64,000 nucleotides of DNA from Pseudomonas sp. GD03944 (GCF_029839275.1 NZ_JAOCAH010000020.1:1-64000); one strand, 5' to 3'. Numbered from the stretch's first letter, positions 9,201-18,721 are shown. The notes: generated by a model not told the origin, from the letters alone. Translations and numbers: made by a program.

Positions 9201-11149
9201 GCAAACGCCCTGCCTGGCTCCTGACGCTGGCCCTGTTGGCCAGCACCAGCAGTCAGGCCGCCCTGCGCCTGGTCCTGGATGCCGAGCCGCTCGATGCGGC
9301 ACAGCGCCAGGCCAGCCAGGCCTTGCTGGACGAAGCCAGCGCCGCCCTCCCCCCGCTGTTCATCCAGCGCCTGGACCGCGATGTCCCGGTGCGCTGGACA
9401 CCGATGCCCACCGACATCTATGGCCGCGCCGGTCGCTTCAGCGGTATCGAGCTGAATGCCGGCCTGCTGCCGGCGCTGACCGACGGCCGGGCTGCCGAGG
9501 ACCGGACCGACCGCCCCCACGGCACCGTCCGCCAGGAACTGCTGGCCACCGTGCTCCATGAGCTCACTCACCTGTACGACCGGGGCCAGTTCTGGCCAGC
9601 GGCCGACCGGCGCCAGCAGCAACGCTGCCGCCAGCGCGAGAAGAGCCAGGGCCTGGTCGGCCTGCCCGATGACTGCCGTGGCCAGACCGAACGGCGCTTC
9701 ACCCTGAGCGATGACCCGACCTTTCTCGACCTCGCCGGCTGGCCCCAGCAGGTCGGCACCCGGGGCGAGCGCGAGCGCAACAACGGCCAGGTGGCCCGGA
9801 CTCCGGACCCTTACGAGCTGAGCAACCCGCGCGAGTTCATCGCGGTGAACATGGAGTACTTCCTGCTCGACCCGGCCTACGCCTGCCGCCGGCCGAGCCT
9901 GGCCCGCTACCTGGGAGAGCATTTCGGCTGGTCGCCCGCCAACCAGGCACCGTGCGCCAGCGAGCTGGCCTACCTGAACGCCGGCCGCGATTTCGCCCGC
10001 CAGCCACTGGGCAGCCTGGACCCCGAGCGGGTCTATGAGGTCGACTACCTGCTGGCGGAAGCCAACCAGGCCTGGGCCAGCCGCTGGGGCCACAGCATGC
10101 TGCGCCTGGTCATCTGCGCCCCGGGGCGCCCCCGTGGCCCGGATTGCCGGCTGGATCTGGAGCACCACCTGGTGCTGTCCTACCGCGCCTTCGTCGGCGA
10201 CGTGCAGCTGTCCAGCTGGGACGGGCTGACCGGCGTCTACCCGTCGCGCCTGTTCGTCCTGCCGCTGGAGCAGGTGATCGAGGAATACACCAAGGTCGAG
10301 CTGCGCAGCCTGGCCTCGGTGCCGCTGAAACTGCAGCGCCCGGAACTGGAACAGTTGGTGGTGCGCGCCGCCGAGCAGCACTGGAGCTACGACGGCGACT
10401 ACTACTTCATCTCCAACAACTGCGCGGTGGAAACCCTCAAGCTGCTGCGCAGCGGCAGCCGCAACCCCGGCCTGCAGGCGCTCGACAGCATCATGCCCAA
10501 CGGCCTGCTCGACACCCTGGTGGCACGCGACCTGGCGGACCGCAGCGTGCTCGACAACCCGCAGGAAGCCCTGCGCCTCGGCTACCGCTTCGACTCGTTC
10601 CGCGACCGCTACCAGGCCATGTTCGCGATCCTGCAAACGCGCCTGCCGATTACCCAGAACACGGTCGAGGACTGGCTGGCCCAACCGTCCAGTGAGCGCC
10701 GCCCGTGGTTCGAGCAGGCGGACCTGCGCACCAGCGCGGCGCTGTTGCTACTGGAGCAAGCAGCCCTGCGCCGGCAACTGCTGCTGGCCCAGGACGAACT
10801 CAAGCGACGCTACCTGACCGGCCGTGCGGCCAATGACCCGACCCTGAACAAGGCCGGCGGGGCGCTGGACCAGATTCTGGCCAACAGCGGGTTCCTCAGC
10901 CGCCCGGCCGAGCTGCTGGAAGGCGGTTACGGCCTGCCGCAACAGGCCGAATGGCAGCGCCTGGAAGCCGAGAGCCGCAACCGCCAGCAGCAACTGCGCC
11001 AGCTCAGCGACGACCTCGACCATGAGGTACGGGGCCTGCTCGAACCAGCGCGGCTGGCCGAGCTGGAAGCCAACGAGGCCAACCTAACCCAACTCGGCGA
11101 CCACCTGCGTGCCCTGCACAAGGCCAGCGGCGGGGTGCAGCTGCCCTGA
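9197..11149 (+). CDS. secreted DUF4105 protein with an N-terminal HExxH domain
   Basis: A 650-aa protein with a signal peptide (residues about 1–22). The N-terminal region carries a zincin-type HExxH (LHELTHLYDRGQFW, about residues 119–132) and SNPREFIAVNMEYFL, resembling a metallopeptidase helix pair. The central DUF4105 domain (about residues 280–430) has WGHSMLRL and ISNNCAVETLKLL, the conserved His and Cys of this NlpC/P60-like fold. The C-terminal 150 residues are helical and charged, probably coiled coil. As I recall, one DUF4105 protein (Lnb) has been reported as a lipoprotein N-acyltransferase; I do not transfer that role here. The GTG start overlaps the preceding DUF2388 stop. Confidence 0.82.
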   Translation: MSKRPAWLLTLALLASTSSQAALRLVLDAEPLDAAQRQASQALLDEASAALPPLFIQRLDRDVPVRWTPMPTDIYGRAGRFSGIELNAGLLPALTDGRAAEDRTDRPHGTVRQELLATVLHELTHLYDRGQFWPAADRRQQQRCRQREKSQGLVGLPDDCRGQTERRFTLSDDPTFLDLAGWPQQVGTRGERERNNGQVARTPDPYELSNPREFIAVNMEYFLLDPAYACRRPSLARYLGEHFGWSPANQAPCASELAYLNAGRDFARQPLGSLDPERVYEVDYLLAEANQAWASRWGHSMLRLVICAPGRPRGPDCRLDLEHHLVLSYRAFVGDVQLSSWDGLTGVYPSRLFVLPLEQVIEEYTKVELRSLASVPLKLQRPELEQLVVRAAEQHWSYDGDYYFISNNCAVETLKLLRSGSRNPGLQALDSIMPNGLLDTLVARDLADRSVLDNPQEALRLGYRFDSFRDRYQAMFAILQTRLPITQNTVEDWLAQPSSERRPWFEQADLRTSAALLLLEQAALRRQLLLAQDELKRRYLTGRAANDPTLNKAGGALDQILANSGFLSRPAELLEGGYGLPQQAEWQRLEAESRNRQQQLRQLSDDLDHEVRGLLEPARLAELEANEANLTQLGDHLRALHKASGGVQLP

Positions 11150-11164
11150 CCGAGTCGGTCAGGG
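11144..11164. terminator. hairpin between two convergent genes
   Basis: CCCTGACC (11144–11151) and GGTCAGGG (11157–11164) form an 8-bp stem spanning the stop codon of the DUF4105 gene. There is no T tract, so it may be only a partial terminator for either strand. Confidence 0.4.
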
Positions 11165-11170
11165 CCGGTT

Positions 11171-13591
11171 TCAGAAACCGACGGTGGCCGACAGGATGAA
11201 GGTGCGCGGCGCCGACAGAGTCAGGCCGGGTTCGCTGTCATCCGAGGCACCCGCCGAGATCCAGTCCCGCGAGTCCGCCACGTTTTCGACGTTGCCGCGC
11301 AGGGTGACGTCCGTGCCATCGACCTTGAAGGCATAGCGCGCGCCGACGTCATAGCGGGTCCAGGAGTCGATTTCCTTGGTGTTGGCCTGATCCAGGTACT
11401 GCGAGCTGCTGTAGATCTCGCGGCCGGTGAGCGTCAGGCCCGGCACGCCCGGCACGTCCCACTCGATACCCAGGTTGGCGTTGAACTTCGGTGTGGCCGG
11501 TGCGCGGTTGCCGTCGGTCAGGCCGCCCACGGTATCGTTCAGCTCGCTGTCGATGTACATCACGCCGCCCAGCACGCGGAAGCCCTGCACCGGCTCGCCG
11601 AACACGCTCAGCTCCACGCCGTCGTTGACCCGCTTGCCGTTGGGGCCGAACACCCGGGACGTGGCGTTGGTCTCGTAGGCCGGCTGCTTGATGCGGAACA
11701 CCCCAGCGGTCAGGGCGAACGAACCGAAGTCGTACTTGGCGCCCGCTTCGACCTGGCGGCTGATGAAGGGCGGGAAGATCTGGTCTTCGTTGATCGAGGT
11801 CGACGGGGCGATCTTGCCCTGGCTCAAACCTTCCATGTAGTTCGCGTACAGCGACAACTGGTCGGTGGCCTTGAACAGCACGCCCACCGATGGCGAGAGT
11901 TTTTCCTCGTCGTAGGCGGTCGGGCGCTTCACGCCGCCGGCCCAGTCGTCCACCTTCACCCGCTGCCAGCGCGCCCCCAGGGTCAGCAGCACGCGGTCCT
12001 CCATGAAGCCCAGGGTGTCGGACAGCGCGACGCCGGTGAAACGGTTCTCGGTGTAGACCTTGACGTCGGAGCGCGTCGGCGTGGCCGGCGTCGGGGTCGG
12101 CCGTGGGTTGTAGAGGTTGCTGGGGGACGCCGCATAACGCGCGCCGCCGTTCTCGAAGTCGAAGGAGAAGTAGTCGGCAGCCAGGTTCACCTCATGGCTG
12201 ACCGACCCGGTCTGGAACCATTTGCGCAGGCCCATGTTCACGGTGCGCACGTCCTCGTCACGGGTGAAGTCTCGGGGCTGCACGCTGAAATCGCCGGCGT
12301 CGTTGGTGATCGACACGTTGTGCCGCAGGAAGTCGTGGTTGCTCTTGCGTGCCCCCACGGCGCCGTAGACCATCAGCGAGTCATCGATGTCGAACTCGCC
12401 GCGCAGGGCACCGAAGGTGTCGCGGGTCCGCGCCTTGCTCCAGGCCTGTGCATAGTTGTGCCGCACATCATCGGCGTCCGGCACCTTGGCGTTGGCGCCG
12501 ACCAGCACCCGTTCCTGGGGCGCATCGGTATCACGCTCGGTATGGCCCACGTCCATTGACAGGCGCAGCCGCTCGTCACGCAGGTCCAGGCCCAGCACCG
12601 CCATCTCGCGGTTGACCTTCTGGTCATCCCATTCGGTATCGCCCGACTGCTTCACGCCGTTGAAGCGAATACCGAAACGGTCCCCTTCGCCGAACCGACG
12701 GCCGATGTCCACCGCACCGCCCACCTGGCTGTCGGACACATAGCTGCCGGTGAATTCGGTGATCGGCTTGCTGGTCGCGCGCTTGGGCACCACGTTGACG
12801 CCACCGCCGACGCTGCCGCGTGGCGAGATGCCGTTGACCAGTTGGGTCGGCCCGCGAAGGATGTCGACGCGGTCGGCCATCTCCATGTCGATCGAGTAGG
12901 TCGGCAGGATGCCGTACAGGCCGCCGTAGGACACGTCGCTGTTGAACAGGCTGAAACCGCGGATGGTGAACTGCTCGAAGCGTCCGCCCGCCGGGTTGGT
13001 GGAGCGCACCGCGGGGTCGCTGGCGGTCAGGTCATTCAGGGTCCGGGCCTGATTGTTCTTCACCGCCTCGCTGGTGTAGGTGGTCATGCTCAGCGGCGAC
13101 TCCATGAAGTCCCGCGAGCCCAGCAGTCCCTGGGAACTGCGGCGCGCCACCTGGCCACCGGCGTAGCGCTCGCCGTCGAGGCTATCGGCCGGCAGCGTGA
13201 GCCCGGTGATCGCCGTCGGCGCGATTTCCAGGGCCCCGGCGTCCTCGGGCACCGGGATCAGGGTATAGGCCGAGCTGCCGACCGGCTGCAGCTGCAACCC
13301 GCTGCCCTGCAGCAGGCGCGCGAAGCCTTCGTCGACGCTGTAGCTGCCGGACAGGCCCGGGCTGCGACGCCCGCCCACCAGGGCCGGGTCCACGGAAATG
13401 CTCACCCCCGCCTGGCTGGCGAAGCGGGTCAGGGCCGCCCCCAGGTCGCTGCTCGGCACGTCGTAGGTACGCTCCTGGGCGTGGGCCACCAGCGGTGCGA
13501 CCGCGCCGAAGCCGAGCAGCAGGCTCAGGCACACGGAGGAGCAGGAAAGGGAATGCAGCGGGCGCTTGCGGAACGGGGGTACGGCGGGCAT
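11171..13591 (-). CDS. TonB-dependent siderophore receptor with signalling domain
   Basis: An 806-aa outer-membrane receptor. After the signal peptide (cleavage after AHAQ, residue about 39) comes an STN signalling domain (YDVPSSDLGAALTRFASQAG, about 43–120), then the plug (MTTYTSEAVKNNQARTLND, FTIRGF, DILRGP) and a 22-strand barrel ending in a C-terminal Phe (LSATVGF). The STN domain means ligand binding is passed to the adjacent FecR-type anti-sigma factor. The order sigma–FecR–receptor next to gcd/pnt matches the P. putida PP_0160–0162 locus, annotated for ferrioxamine as I recall; that substrate is only inferred here. The gene lies 66 bases downstream of the anti-sigma gene and is probably activated by the sigma factor. 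Confidence 0.92.
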   Translation of the reverse strand: MPAVPPFRKRPLHSLSCSSVCLSLLLGFGAVAPLVAHAQERTYDVPSSDLGAALTRFASQAGVSISVDPALVGGRRSPGLSGSYSVDEGFARLLQGSGLQLQPVGSSAYTLIPVPEDAGALEIAPTAITGLTLPADSLDGERYAGGQVARRSSQGLLGSRDFMESPLSMTTYTSEAVKNNQARTLNDLTASDPAVRSTNPAGGRFEQFTIRGFSLFNSDVSYGGLYGILPTYSIDMEMADRVDILRGPTQLVNGISPRGSVGGGVNVVPKRATSKPITEFTGSYVSDSQVGGAVDIGRRFGEGDRFGIRFNGVKQSGDTEWDDQKVNREMAVLGLDLRDERLRLSMDVGHTERDTDAPQERVLVGANAKVPDADDVRHNYAQAWSKARTRDTFGALRGEFDIDDSLMVYGAVGARKSNHDFLRHNVSITNDAGDFSVQPRDFTRDEDVRTVNMGLRKWFQTGSVSHEVNLAADYFSFDFENGGARYAASPSNLYNPRPTPTPATPTRSDVKVYTENRFTGVALSDTLGFMEDRVLLTLGARWQRVKVDDWAGGVKRPTAYDEEKLSPSVGVLFKATDQLSLYANYMEGLSQGKIAPSTSINEDQIFPPFISRQVEAGAKYDFGSFALTAGVFRIKQPAYETNATSRVFGPNGKRVNDGVELSVFGEPVQGFRVLGGVMYIDSELNDTVGGLTDGNRAPATPKFNANLGIEWDVPGVPGLTLTGREIYSSSQYLDQANTKEIDSWTRYDVGARYAFKVDGTDVTLRGNVENVADSRDWISAGASDDSEPGLTLSAPRTFILSATVGF

Positions 13592-13657
13592 CGGTGGAAC
13601 TCTCTTGTCGATTCACTTACTTCCCATGACAAGCGAGTAAGAAAAAGGGGACAGGCC

Positions 13658-14608
13658 TCAGGCGTTTTTTTCACGGGGCACGAGCGTGACCCAATAGCGC
13701 GTGCGGGTGCGCACCTCCAGCGGCAGGCTGGCGGCCAGCAGCGCAAGGATCTGGTCCGTGTCGTCCAGGCGGAAGCTGCCGGTGACACGCAGCGATTCCA
13801 GGGCCGGCGACCAGCGCAGAATGCCGGGCCGGTACCGATCCAGCTCGCGCAGGAACGCACCGAGGGCCTGGTCGTTGGCGGTGATCACCCCTTCGCGCCA
13901 GCCGGGCTGCTGGGCATCGAAAGTCGCGATCGGCTCGACGCCCTGCGCCGTGAGACGTACCCGCTGACCCGCCTGCAACTGCAGCGTGCCGTGGCCACGG
14001 GTGCGCAGGATGCTCTCACCGGCGAACACCGAGAACTCGCACCCTTGCTCGTCCCGGCGTACGCAGAGTTCGCCGTGGGCCACCGTGGCCTGCCCGAAAG
14101 GCGTATCCACCCTGAACGGCGTGGCATCGGCCAGGCGCAGGGCAATCTCGCCGCGCACCAGGGACAGGCGCCGCTGCCCGGTATCCAGGTTGACGGCCGA
14201 GGCAGTGTTCAGTGCGAGCACGCTGCCGTCACCCAGGGACAGGTTACGCCGCTCGCCAGTGGCGGTGGACAGGTCGGCGCGCCAGGCCTCGAGGGGCAGT
14301 TCGCGGGTCACCAGCCAGGCAGCAGGTGCCACCGCGGCCACACCCAGCATGCCCTTGAGCAGGCGTCGACGCCCCGGATCGGGACGGTCCAGGCTGGCCA
14401 TCGCCAACTCGGCGGGCAACCCGGAAAAGCGCTGGCGCAGCGCCTGGGCCTTCTGCCAGGCGTGTTCGTGACTGGCGCTGAGCGCGCGCCATTGCTGCAA
14501 CCCGGCATGGTCGCGCTCGCTGGCCGAGCCCGATTCGATCAGCGCCAGCCAGCGCGCCGCGGAACGCGCGACGCTCCGGGCGTCGTCACTGACGTCGCGG
14601 TTCAGCAC
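13658..14608 (-). CDS. FecR-type anti-sigma factor
   Basis: A 316-aa inner-membrane protein. The N-terminal cytoplasmic sigma-binding domain (DUF4880) contains ARWLALIESGSASERDHAGLQQW. One transmembrane helix (LLKGMLGVAAVAPAAWLV) follows near residues 80–100, then the periplasmic FecR domain (GERRNLSLGDGSVLALNTASAV, VAHGELCVRR) and a STN-like C-terminal part. It transmits receptor occupancy to the sigma factor. GTG 14608 is my choice; a TTG at 14626 is also possible. It overlaps the sigma gene by 7 bases, so the two are coupled. Confidence 0.88.
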   Translation of the reverse strand: MLNRDVSDDARSVARSAARWLALIESGSASERDHAGLQQWRALSASHEHAWQKAQALRQRFSGLPAELAMASLDRPDPGRRRLLKGMLGVAAVAPAAWLVTRELPLEAWRADLSTATGERRNLSLGDGSVLALNTASAVNLDTGQRRLSLVRGEIALRLADATPFRVDTPFGQATVAHGELCVRRDEQGCEFSVFAGESILRTRGHGTLQLQAGQRVRLTAQGVEPIATFDAQQPGWREGVITANDQALGAFLRELDRYRPGILRWSPALESLRVTGSFRLDDTDQILALLAASLPLEVRTRTRYWVTLVPREKNA

Positions 14609-15114
14609 AGTTCCACCAGCAGGCAATGCTCGTAGGCCTGGGCCATGTAGCGCTTCACGCTGCGCTCGGAGACCTCGAGCCGCTCGGCGATTTCCCGGTA
14701 GCCCAGGCCCTCCAGTTGGCTGAGCAGAAACGCCCGGCGCACCACTGGCGGCAGGCCGTCGAGCAATTCATCCAGCTGCTGCAGGGTTTCCAGCAGCAGC
14801 CAGCGCTGCTCGGGGGACGGCGCGCAGGCCTCGGGCAACAGCGCCAAGGCGTCGATGTAGGCCTGCTCCAGGCTGCGGCGCTTGTGGAAATTGATCAGCA
14901 GCCGCTTGCCGATGGTTTTCAGGTACGCCCGCGGCTCCTGCAAGTCGGCGATCTGCTGCGAGCTGGCCAGCACCCGTACGAAGGTGTCCTGTCCCAGGTC
15001 GGCCGCATCCCAGCCGTTGCCCACCCGGCGGCTCAGCCATTGCTCCAGCCAACTGCGGTGATCGCGGTAAAGGTCGTGGAAAGCCTGCTCACTCGATACC
15101 GTCGTACCCGACAT
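14602..15114 (-). CDS. ECF sigma factor, FecI type
   Basis: A 170-aa extracytoplasmic-function sigma factor. Region 2 covers about residues 10–75 (HDLYRDHRSWLEQWLSRRVG, DLGQDTFVRVLA) and region 4 about residues 110–165 (RRAFLLSQLEGLGYREIAE, then LEVSERSVKRYM). It belongs to the iron-starvation FecI/FpvI group. It should direct transcription of the receptor gene two genes downstream when the siderophore is bound. ATG 15114 was chosen; GTG 15123 is possible. A Fur-box-like sequence lies 24 bases upstream, so iron repression of the sigma gene is expected. Confidence 0.9.
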   Translation of the reverse strand: MSGTTVSSEQAFHDLYRDHRSWLEQWLSRRVGNGWDAADLGQDTFVRVLASSQQIADLQEPRAYLKTIGKRLLINFHKRRSLEQAYIDALALLPEACAPSPEQRWLLLETLQQLDELLDGLPPVVRRAFLLSQLEGLGYREIAERLEVSERSVKRYMAQAYEHCLLVELC

Positions 15115-15137
15115 ACCGCGCACTCACTGCGGAAACC

Positions 15138-15156
15138 AATAATGAGATCGATTCTA
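15138..15156. promoter_or_regulatory. Fur-box-like operator before the ECF sigma gene
   Basis: The 19-base site AATAATGAGATCGATTCTA matches the classical Fur consensus at 12 of 19 positions by my alignment, including the ATAATGA core. It lies in a short A/T-rich stretch directly upstream of the sigma start, the usual place for Fur repression of FecI-type genes. Confidence 0.6.
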
Positions 15157-15238
15157 ATTAACATGCGTAGCAAACGGTACCCTCGGCCCTGCGATTTGTC
15201 GTGACGTTCATCGGTGCAAGGCGGCGAACGCGGGGCAA

Positions 15239-15643
15239 TCAGTCGATGCGCTCTTCGTCTTCCTCAGGCAGGTGCGGGTCCAGGTGCAGCCACGGCAGTC
15301 GGCTGGTGACCCAGATATGGCGGTCCGCCGGGGCCTGTTCCGGGTGATCCAGCGTGGCGATGGTGACATCCAGGGTCGTCGGGCTGTGCGAGGTGAACAG
15401 CGCCAGGTGCGCGCCACAGTCCACGCAGAAATAACGCGCGCAACTGGCGGAAGACTCAAAGCGCCGCGGCTCGCCGGCTAGCCACTCGAAGCTCGCCAGC
15501 GGCACCGTGATCCAGGTGGTGACGAGACCGCCGCTGCTGCGTCGGCACACCGAGCAGTGGCAATGGGCGATATCGCGCAAGGGCGCCTGGAACTGGTAAC
15601 GCAAGGCTCCGCACTGGCAGCCGCCGGTATGGATATTCATCAT
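15239..15643 (-). CDS. GFA-domain (Gfa/CENP-V) zinc protein
   Basis: A 134-aa protein of the glutathione-dependent formaldehyde-activating (GFA)/CENP-V fold. All zinc-binding cysteines are visible: GGCQCGALRY, AHCHCSVCRRSSGG and VDCGAHL. The length is normal for single-domain members. Only the founding member is tied to formaldehyde and most are uncharacterised, so a role in thiol or aldehyde chemistry is a guess. Three adjacent possible starts exist (GTG 15646, ATG 15643, ATG 15640); AGAGG before 15643 favours that one. It is not obviously in an operon. Confidence 0.85.
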   Translation of the reverse strand: MMNIHTGGCQCGALRYQFQAPLRDIAHCHCSVCRRSSGGLVTTWITVPLASFEWLAGEPRRFESSASCARYFCVDCGAHLALFTSHSPTTLDVTIATLDHPEQAPADRHIWVTSRLPWLHLDPHLPEEDEERID

Positions 15644-15828
15644 CACCGCCTCTCGCAGTACTGCCTCACCGCTGAGAATGCTCCCGAATGAAAAGCAGCA
15701 CCATGCCTTCGGATAACACTCCGCGTCCCAGGCGCGCGTGCTGTCTGCCGGGACCGCTCATCGTGGCTTGTCAGAAGCATGGCGCAAAGCCCGCACCGCC
15801 GGCGGCATCCGGCAGTGCGAGCTCTTTA

Positions 15829-17094
15829 CTAGAACAAGCTCACCGTATAACTGACTATCAAGCGGTTTTCGTCAATGTCGGTTCGGTAGTTGGAGCGGGC
15901 CGTGACATTGCGCCAGCGCAGCCCGACCCCTTTGAACAGGCCATTCTGCACAACGTAGGCCAGATCCAGGTCACGCTCCCAGTCCTTGCCTTCATATCCC
16001 CGCCCGGTACGCACGCTATCGCCGGTGACGTAACGCAGAGTACTGGTCAAACCAGGGACACCCAGCGCCGCAAAATCGTAGTCATGACGTACCTGCCAGG
16101 AGCGCTCGCCAGGGGCGGAGAACTCATAGGTGGGCAGGGTATTACCCATGGGATTGGTATTGGCCCCTACCTGAATAAAGCCATCGTCACCGTCGATACG
16201 CTGGTGTCCCAGGTAGAAGGTATGGCCGCCGTGCCGAGCCGAGAGCAGGGCGAAGGCGGCCTGGTTATCCAGCTTGCCGGCGATGCTGCGCCCTTCGTCG
16301 CGGCTGTCGAAGTAGCCGGCGTTCAGCGCCAGTGTCCAGTCGCCGATCGGCTCGGCATGCTTGAAGCTGTAGAAGCGCTGCTGGTAGATGTCCTGCAACT
16401 GCGCCTGCCACAGGCCGACACTGGTGCGGTTGGTGTTGAAGGCGTAGTCGGCGCCAAGGTAATTGAAGCGATCACTGGTGAAGCGGGCGATGCGCGCCGG
16501 GTTGACCGGATCGTTGATCAGCCCGTACATCTCCTGGCGATCGGTGGAATCGCGCAGGCTGGTGGAACGCATTTGCCCGGCCTGCAGCGTTAGCCCCTGG
16601 ATCTCGCTGGATACCAGCGCCGCCCCCTGATAGGTCGGCGGCAGCAGGCGCAGGTCGCTGTGCACCAGCACCGGCAGGTTAGGACGCAGTTCACCGACTT
16701 TCAGTTCGGTGCGCGACACCCTGGCCTTCAACGCTGCCCCCATGCGCCCGTACTCGTCGGCAGCCCGACCGTCGTGCACCGGTAGCAACCCGCTGCTGGT
16801 ATGGCCACGGCCACTGTCGAGCTTGATGCCGTACAAGCCCAGCACGTCCACGCCAACACCCACCGGGCCCTGGGTATAACCCGAGCGAAAATCGAAGATG
16901 AAACCCTGGGCCCACTCCTGGGTTCTCGACTGTGGATTGCTGCCAACGATGCCGGAGTAGTCGCGACTGAAGAAATAATTGCGCAGTTGCAGATCGGCAT
17001 GGGAACCCTCAAGGAAACCGGCCTCTTCGGCCTGGACGGCGATACTCAGGCCAGCGGCCAGCCAACCGGCGAAAACACGATGCAGACGACTCAT
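15829..17094 (-). CDS. nicP: OprD-family outer-membrane porin, probable nicotinate porin
   Basis: A 421-aa porin. The signal peptide (LHRVFAGWLAAGLSIAVQA, about 22 residues) is followed by the OprD opening LEGSHADLQLRNYFFSRDY and the family phrases EWAQGFIFDFRSGYTQGPVGVGVD and DGRAADEYGRMG. The barrel ends with a C-terminal Phe. OprD proteins admit small organic acids and amino acids. It is the last gene of the row nicC-D-E-F-T-P, the same order as in P. putida KT2440, so nicotinate uptake is the likely role. GGAG precedes ATG 17094. Confidence 0.85.
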   Translation of the reverse strand: MSRLHRVFAGWLAAGLSIAVQAEEAGFLEGSHADLQLRNYFFSRDYSGIVGSNPQSRTQEWAQGFIFDFRSGYTQGPVGVGVDVLGLYGIKLDSGRGHTSSGLLPVHDGRAADEYGRMGAALKARVSRTELKVGELRPNLPVLVHSDLRLLPPTYQGAALVSSEIQGLTLQAGQMRSTSLRDSTDRQEMYGLINDPVNPARIARFTSDRFNYLGADYAFNTNRTSVGLWQAQLQDIYQQRFYSFKHAEPIGDWTLALNAGYFDSRDEGRSIAGKLDNQAAFALLSARHGGHTFYLGHQRIDGDDGFIQVGANTNPMGNTLPTYEFSAPGERSWQVRHDYDFAALGVPGLTSTLRYVTGDSVRTGRGYEGKDWERDLDLAYVVQNGLFKGVGLRWRNVTARSNYRTDIDENRLIVSYTVSLF

Positions 17095-17222
17095 GATCGA
17101 CTCCAAAAAAAGCGCGCACGTCACCACGCGCGGCCTTTGGCAGCGCAAGCGAATGCAAAATAGGGGGGAAATTCCGCAGCACGTCCCGCGACGCGCTGCG
17201 GCAAACCAGGAGTGCTGCGTGC

Positions 17223-18539
17223 TTAGCGATTAACCAGCTTGGCCGGTAGCGCAATCACCAGGAAACAGCTGAGCAACAGGCAGCCGGCGAAGAACCACAA
17301 CGCCGCGTGGGCAGTACCGGTCAGGTCGGTAACCAGGCCCATCAGCGAGTTGCTCACCAGACCGGCGATATTGGCCAACGAGCAGGCCAGGGCGAAACCG
17401 GTGGCCGCTGCCGTGCCCTTGAGAAAGGTCGCCGGCAAGCTGAAGAACACGGGCACGGAGCCGATGATCGCTGCCGAAGCAATGGAGAACAGGACCACCG
17501 TCATCACCAGGTTGTGACTGAAGATGGTACTGCTGGCCATGGCGATGGCGCCGATGATGAACGGCACGATGATGTGCCAGCGGCGCTCGCGATGGCGATC
17601 GGAACTGGCGCCAATCAACAGCATGCCAGCGAGTGCGGCAAGGCTTGGTATTGCCGTCAGCAGCCCGATGTGGAAGGTATCCATGACACCGGTATTACGG
17701 ATAAACGTCGGCATCCAGAAGCCCATGGCATAGGCACTGAGCAGGATGGAAAAGTCGATACCACCGAGCATCCACACCTTGAGGTTGAAGAAGCCATCAC
17801 GGAAGCTGTGCTTGCTGCCCTTGCCTTCCGCGTCGTCGGCCGCCAGGTCGCTGGCCAACCGCGCTTTTTCATCGGCACTGAGCCACTTGGCCTCGTTGAA
17901 GCGATTGGGCAATACCCAGAAGGTCAGGATGCCCAGCAGTACGCTGGGAATGGCCTCCAGGAAGAACAGCCACTGCCAACCGCGCAGACCGTGCATCTGA
18001 TCGAAGTAGTCCATGATCCAGCCAGAAAGCGGTCCACCGATGACACTGGAAAGCGGCAGGCCGATCATGAACAGCGCAATGATCCGGCCACGCCGGTAGG
18101 TCGGGTACCAAGTCGTCAGGTAGTACAGCACCCCCGGCAGGAAGCCCGCTTCCGCAGCCCCCAGCAGAAAGCGGATGATGTAGAACTCCGTGGTGGTGGT
18201 GACGAACATGGTGCAGCCCGACAGCACGCCCCAAGTGATCATGATTCGGGCGATCCAGACCTTGGCACCAACCCGTTCCAGTATCAGGTTGCTGGGAACC
18301 TCGAAGATGATGTATCCGACGAAAAACAGACCGGCGCCGAGTCCGAAAGCGGCCTCGCTGAATTGCAGATCGTCGAGCATCTGCAGCTTGGCGAAGCCGA
18401 CGTTGATGCGATCCAGGTAGGCGGCGAGGTAGCAGAAACACAGGAAGGGGATCAGCCTCCAGGTCACTTTGCGATACAGCTCGCGGGTACTGTCGGTCGC
18501 ACTGCCCAGGGCAGTGCTGGTGTTGGGTACGTAAGACAT
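17223..18539 (-). CDS. nicT: MFS transporter, probable nicotinate permease
   Basis: A 438-aa major-facilitator protein with 12 predicted transmembrane helices, of the anion:cation symporter (ACS) family. The N-terminal IPFLCFCYLAAYLDRINVGFA motif is diagnostic, and AAEAGFLPGVLYYLTTWYP and the LGILTFWVLP loop support it. ACS members import organic acids with protons. It lies between nicF and nicP in the nic row. AGGAG lies seven bases before ATG 18539. A 182-base gap separates it from nicF, in which I see no clear promoter or terminator. Confidence 0.88.
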   Translation of the reverse strand: MSYVPNTSTALGSATDSTRELYRKVTWRLIPFLCFCYLAAYLDRINVGFAKLQMLDDLQFSEAAFGLGAGLFFVGYIIFEVPSNLILERVGAKVWIARIMITWGVLSGCTMFVTTTTEFYIIRFLLGAAEAGFLPGVLYYLTTWYPTYRRGRIIALFMIGLPLSSVIGGPLSGWIMDYFDQMHGLRGWQWLFFLEAIPSVLLGILTFWVLPNRFNEAKWLSADEKARLASDLAADDAEGKGSKHSFRDGFFNLKVWMLGGIDFSILLSAYAMGFWMPTFIRNTGVMDTFHIGLLTAIPSLAALAGMLLIGASSDRHRERRWHIIVPFIIGAIAMASSTIFSHNLVMTVVLFSIASAAIIGSVPVFFSLPATFLKGTAAATGFALACSLANIAGLVSNSLMGLVTDLTGTAHAALWFFAGCLLLSCFLVIALPAKLVNR

Positions 18540-18721
18540 TGCGTTGTCTCCTGGCGGTGACTTGTGATTTTTGTTGAGGCCAGCAGTTGTCGACGCACCC
18601 AGGCGTCACCAACTGGCGACCGTCCAAGGCAGCGTCAGTGCCACACCATGGGCGTGGCAGCCATCCCGCACGAGGATGGCCAGTGGAAAAAACGGCGTAC
18701 CGCAGATTCCTTATTGGGTAT

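Noticed and set aside
8807..10684. 625-codon minus-strand frame opposite the DUF2388/DUF4105 genes
   Set aside because: Antisense shadow. The plus strand has signal peptides, coupled starts and domain motifs; the antisense product has none.
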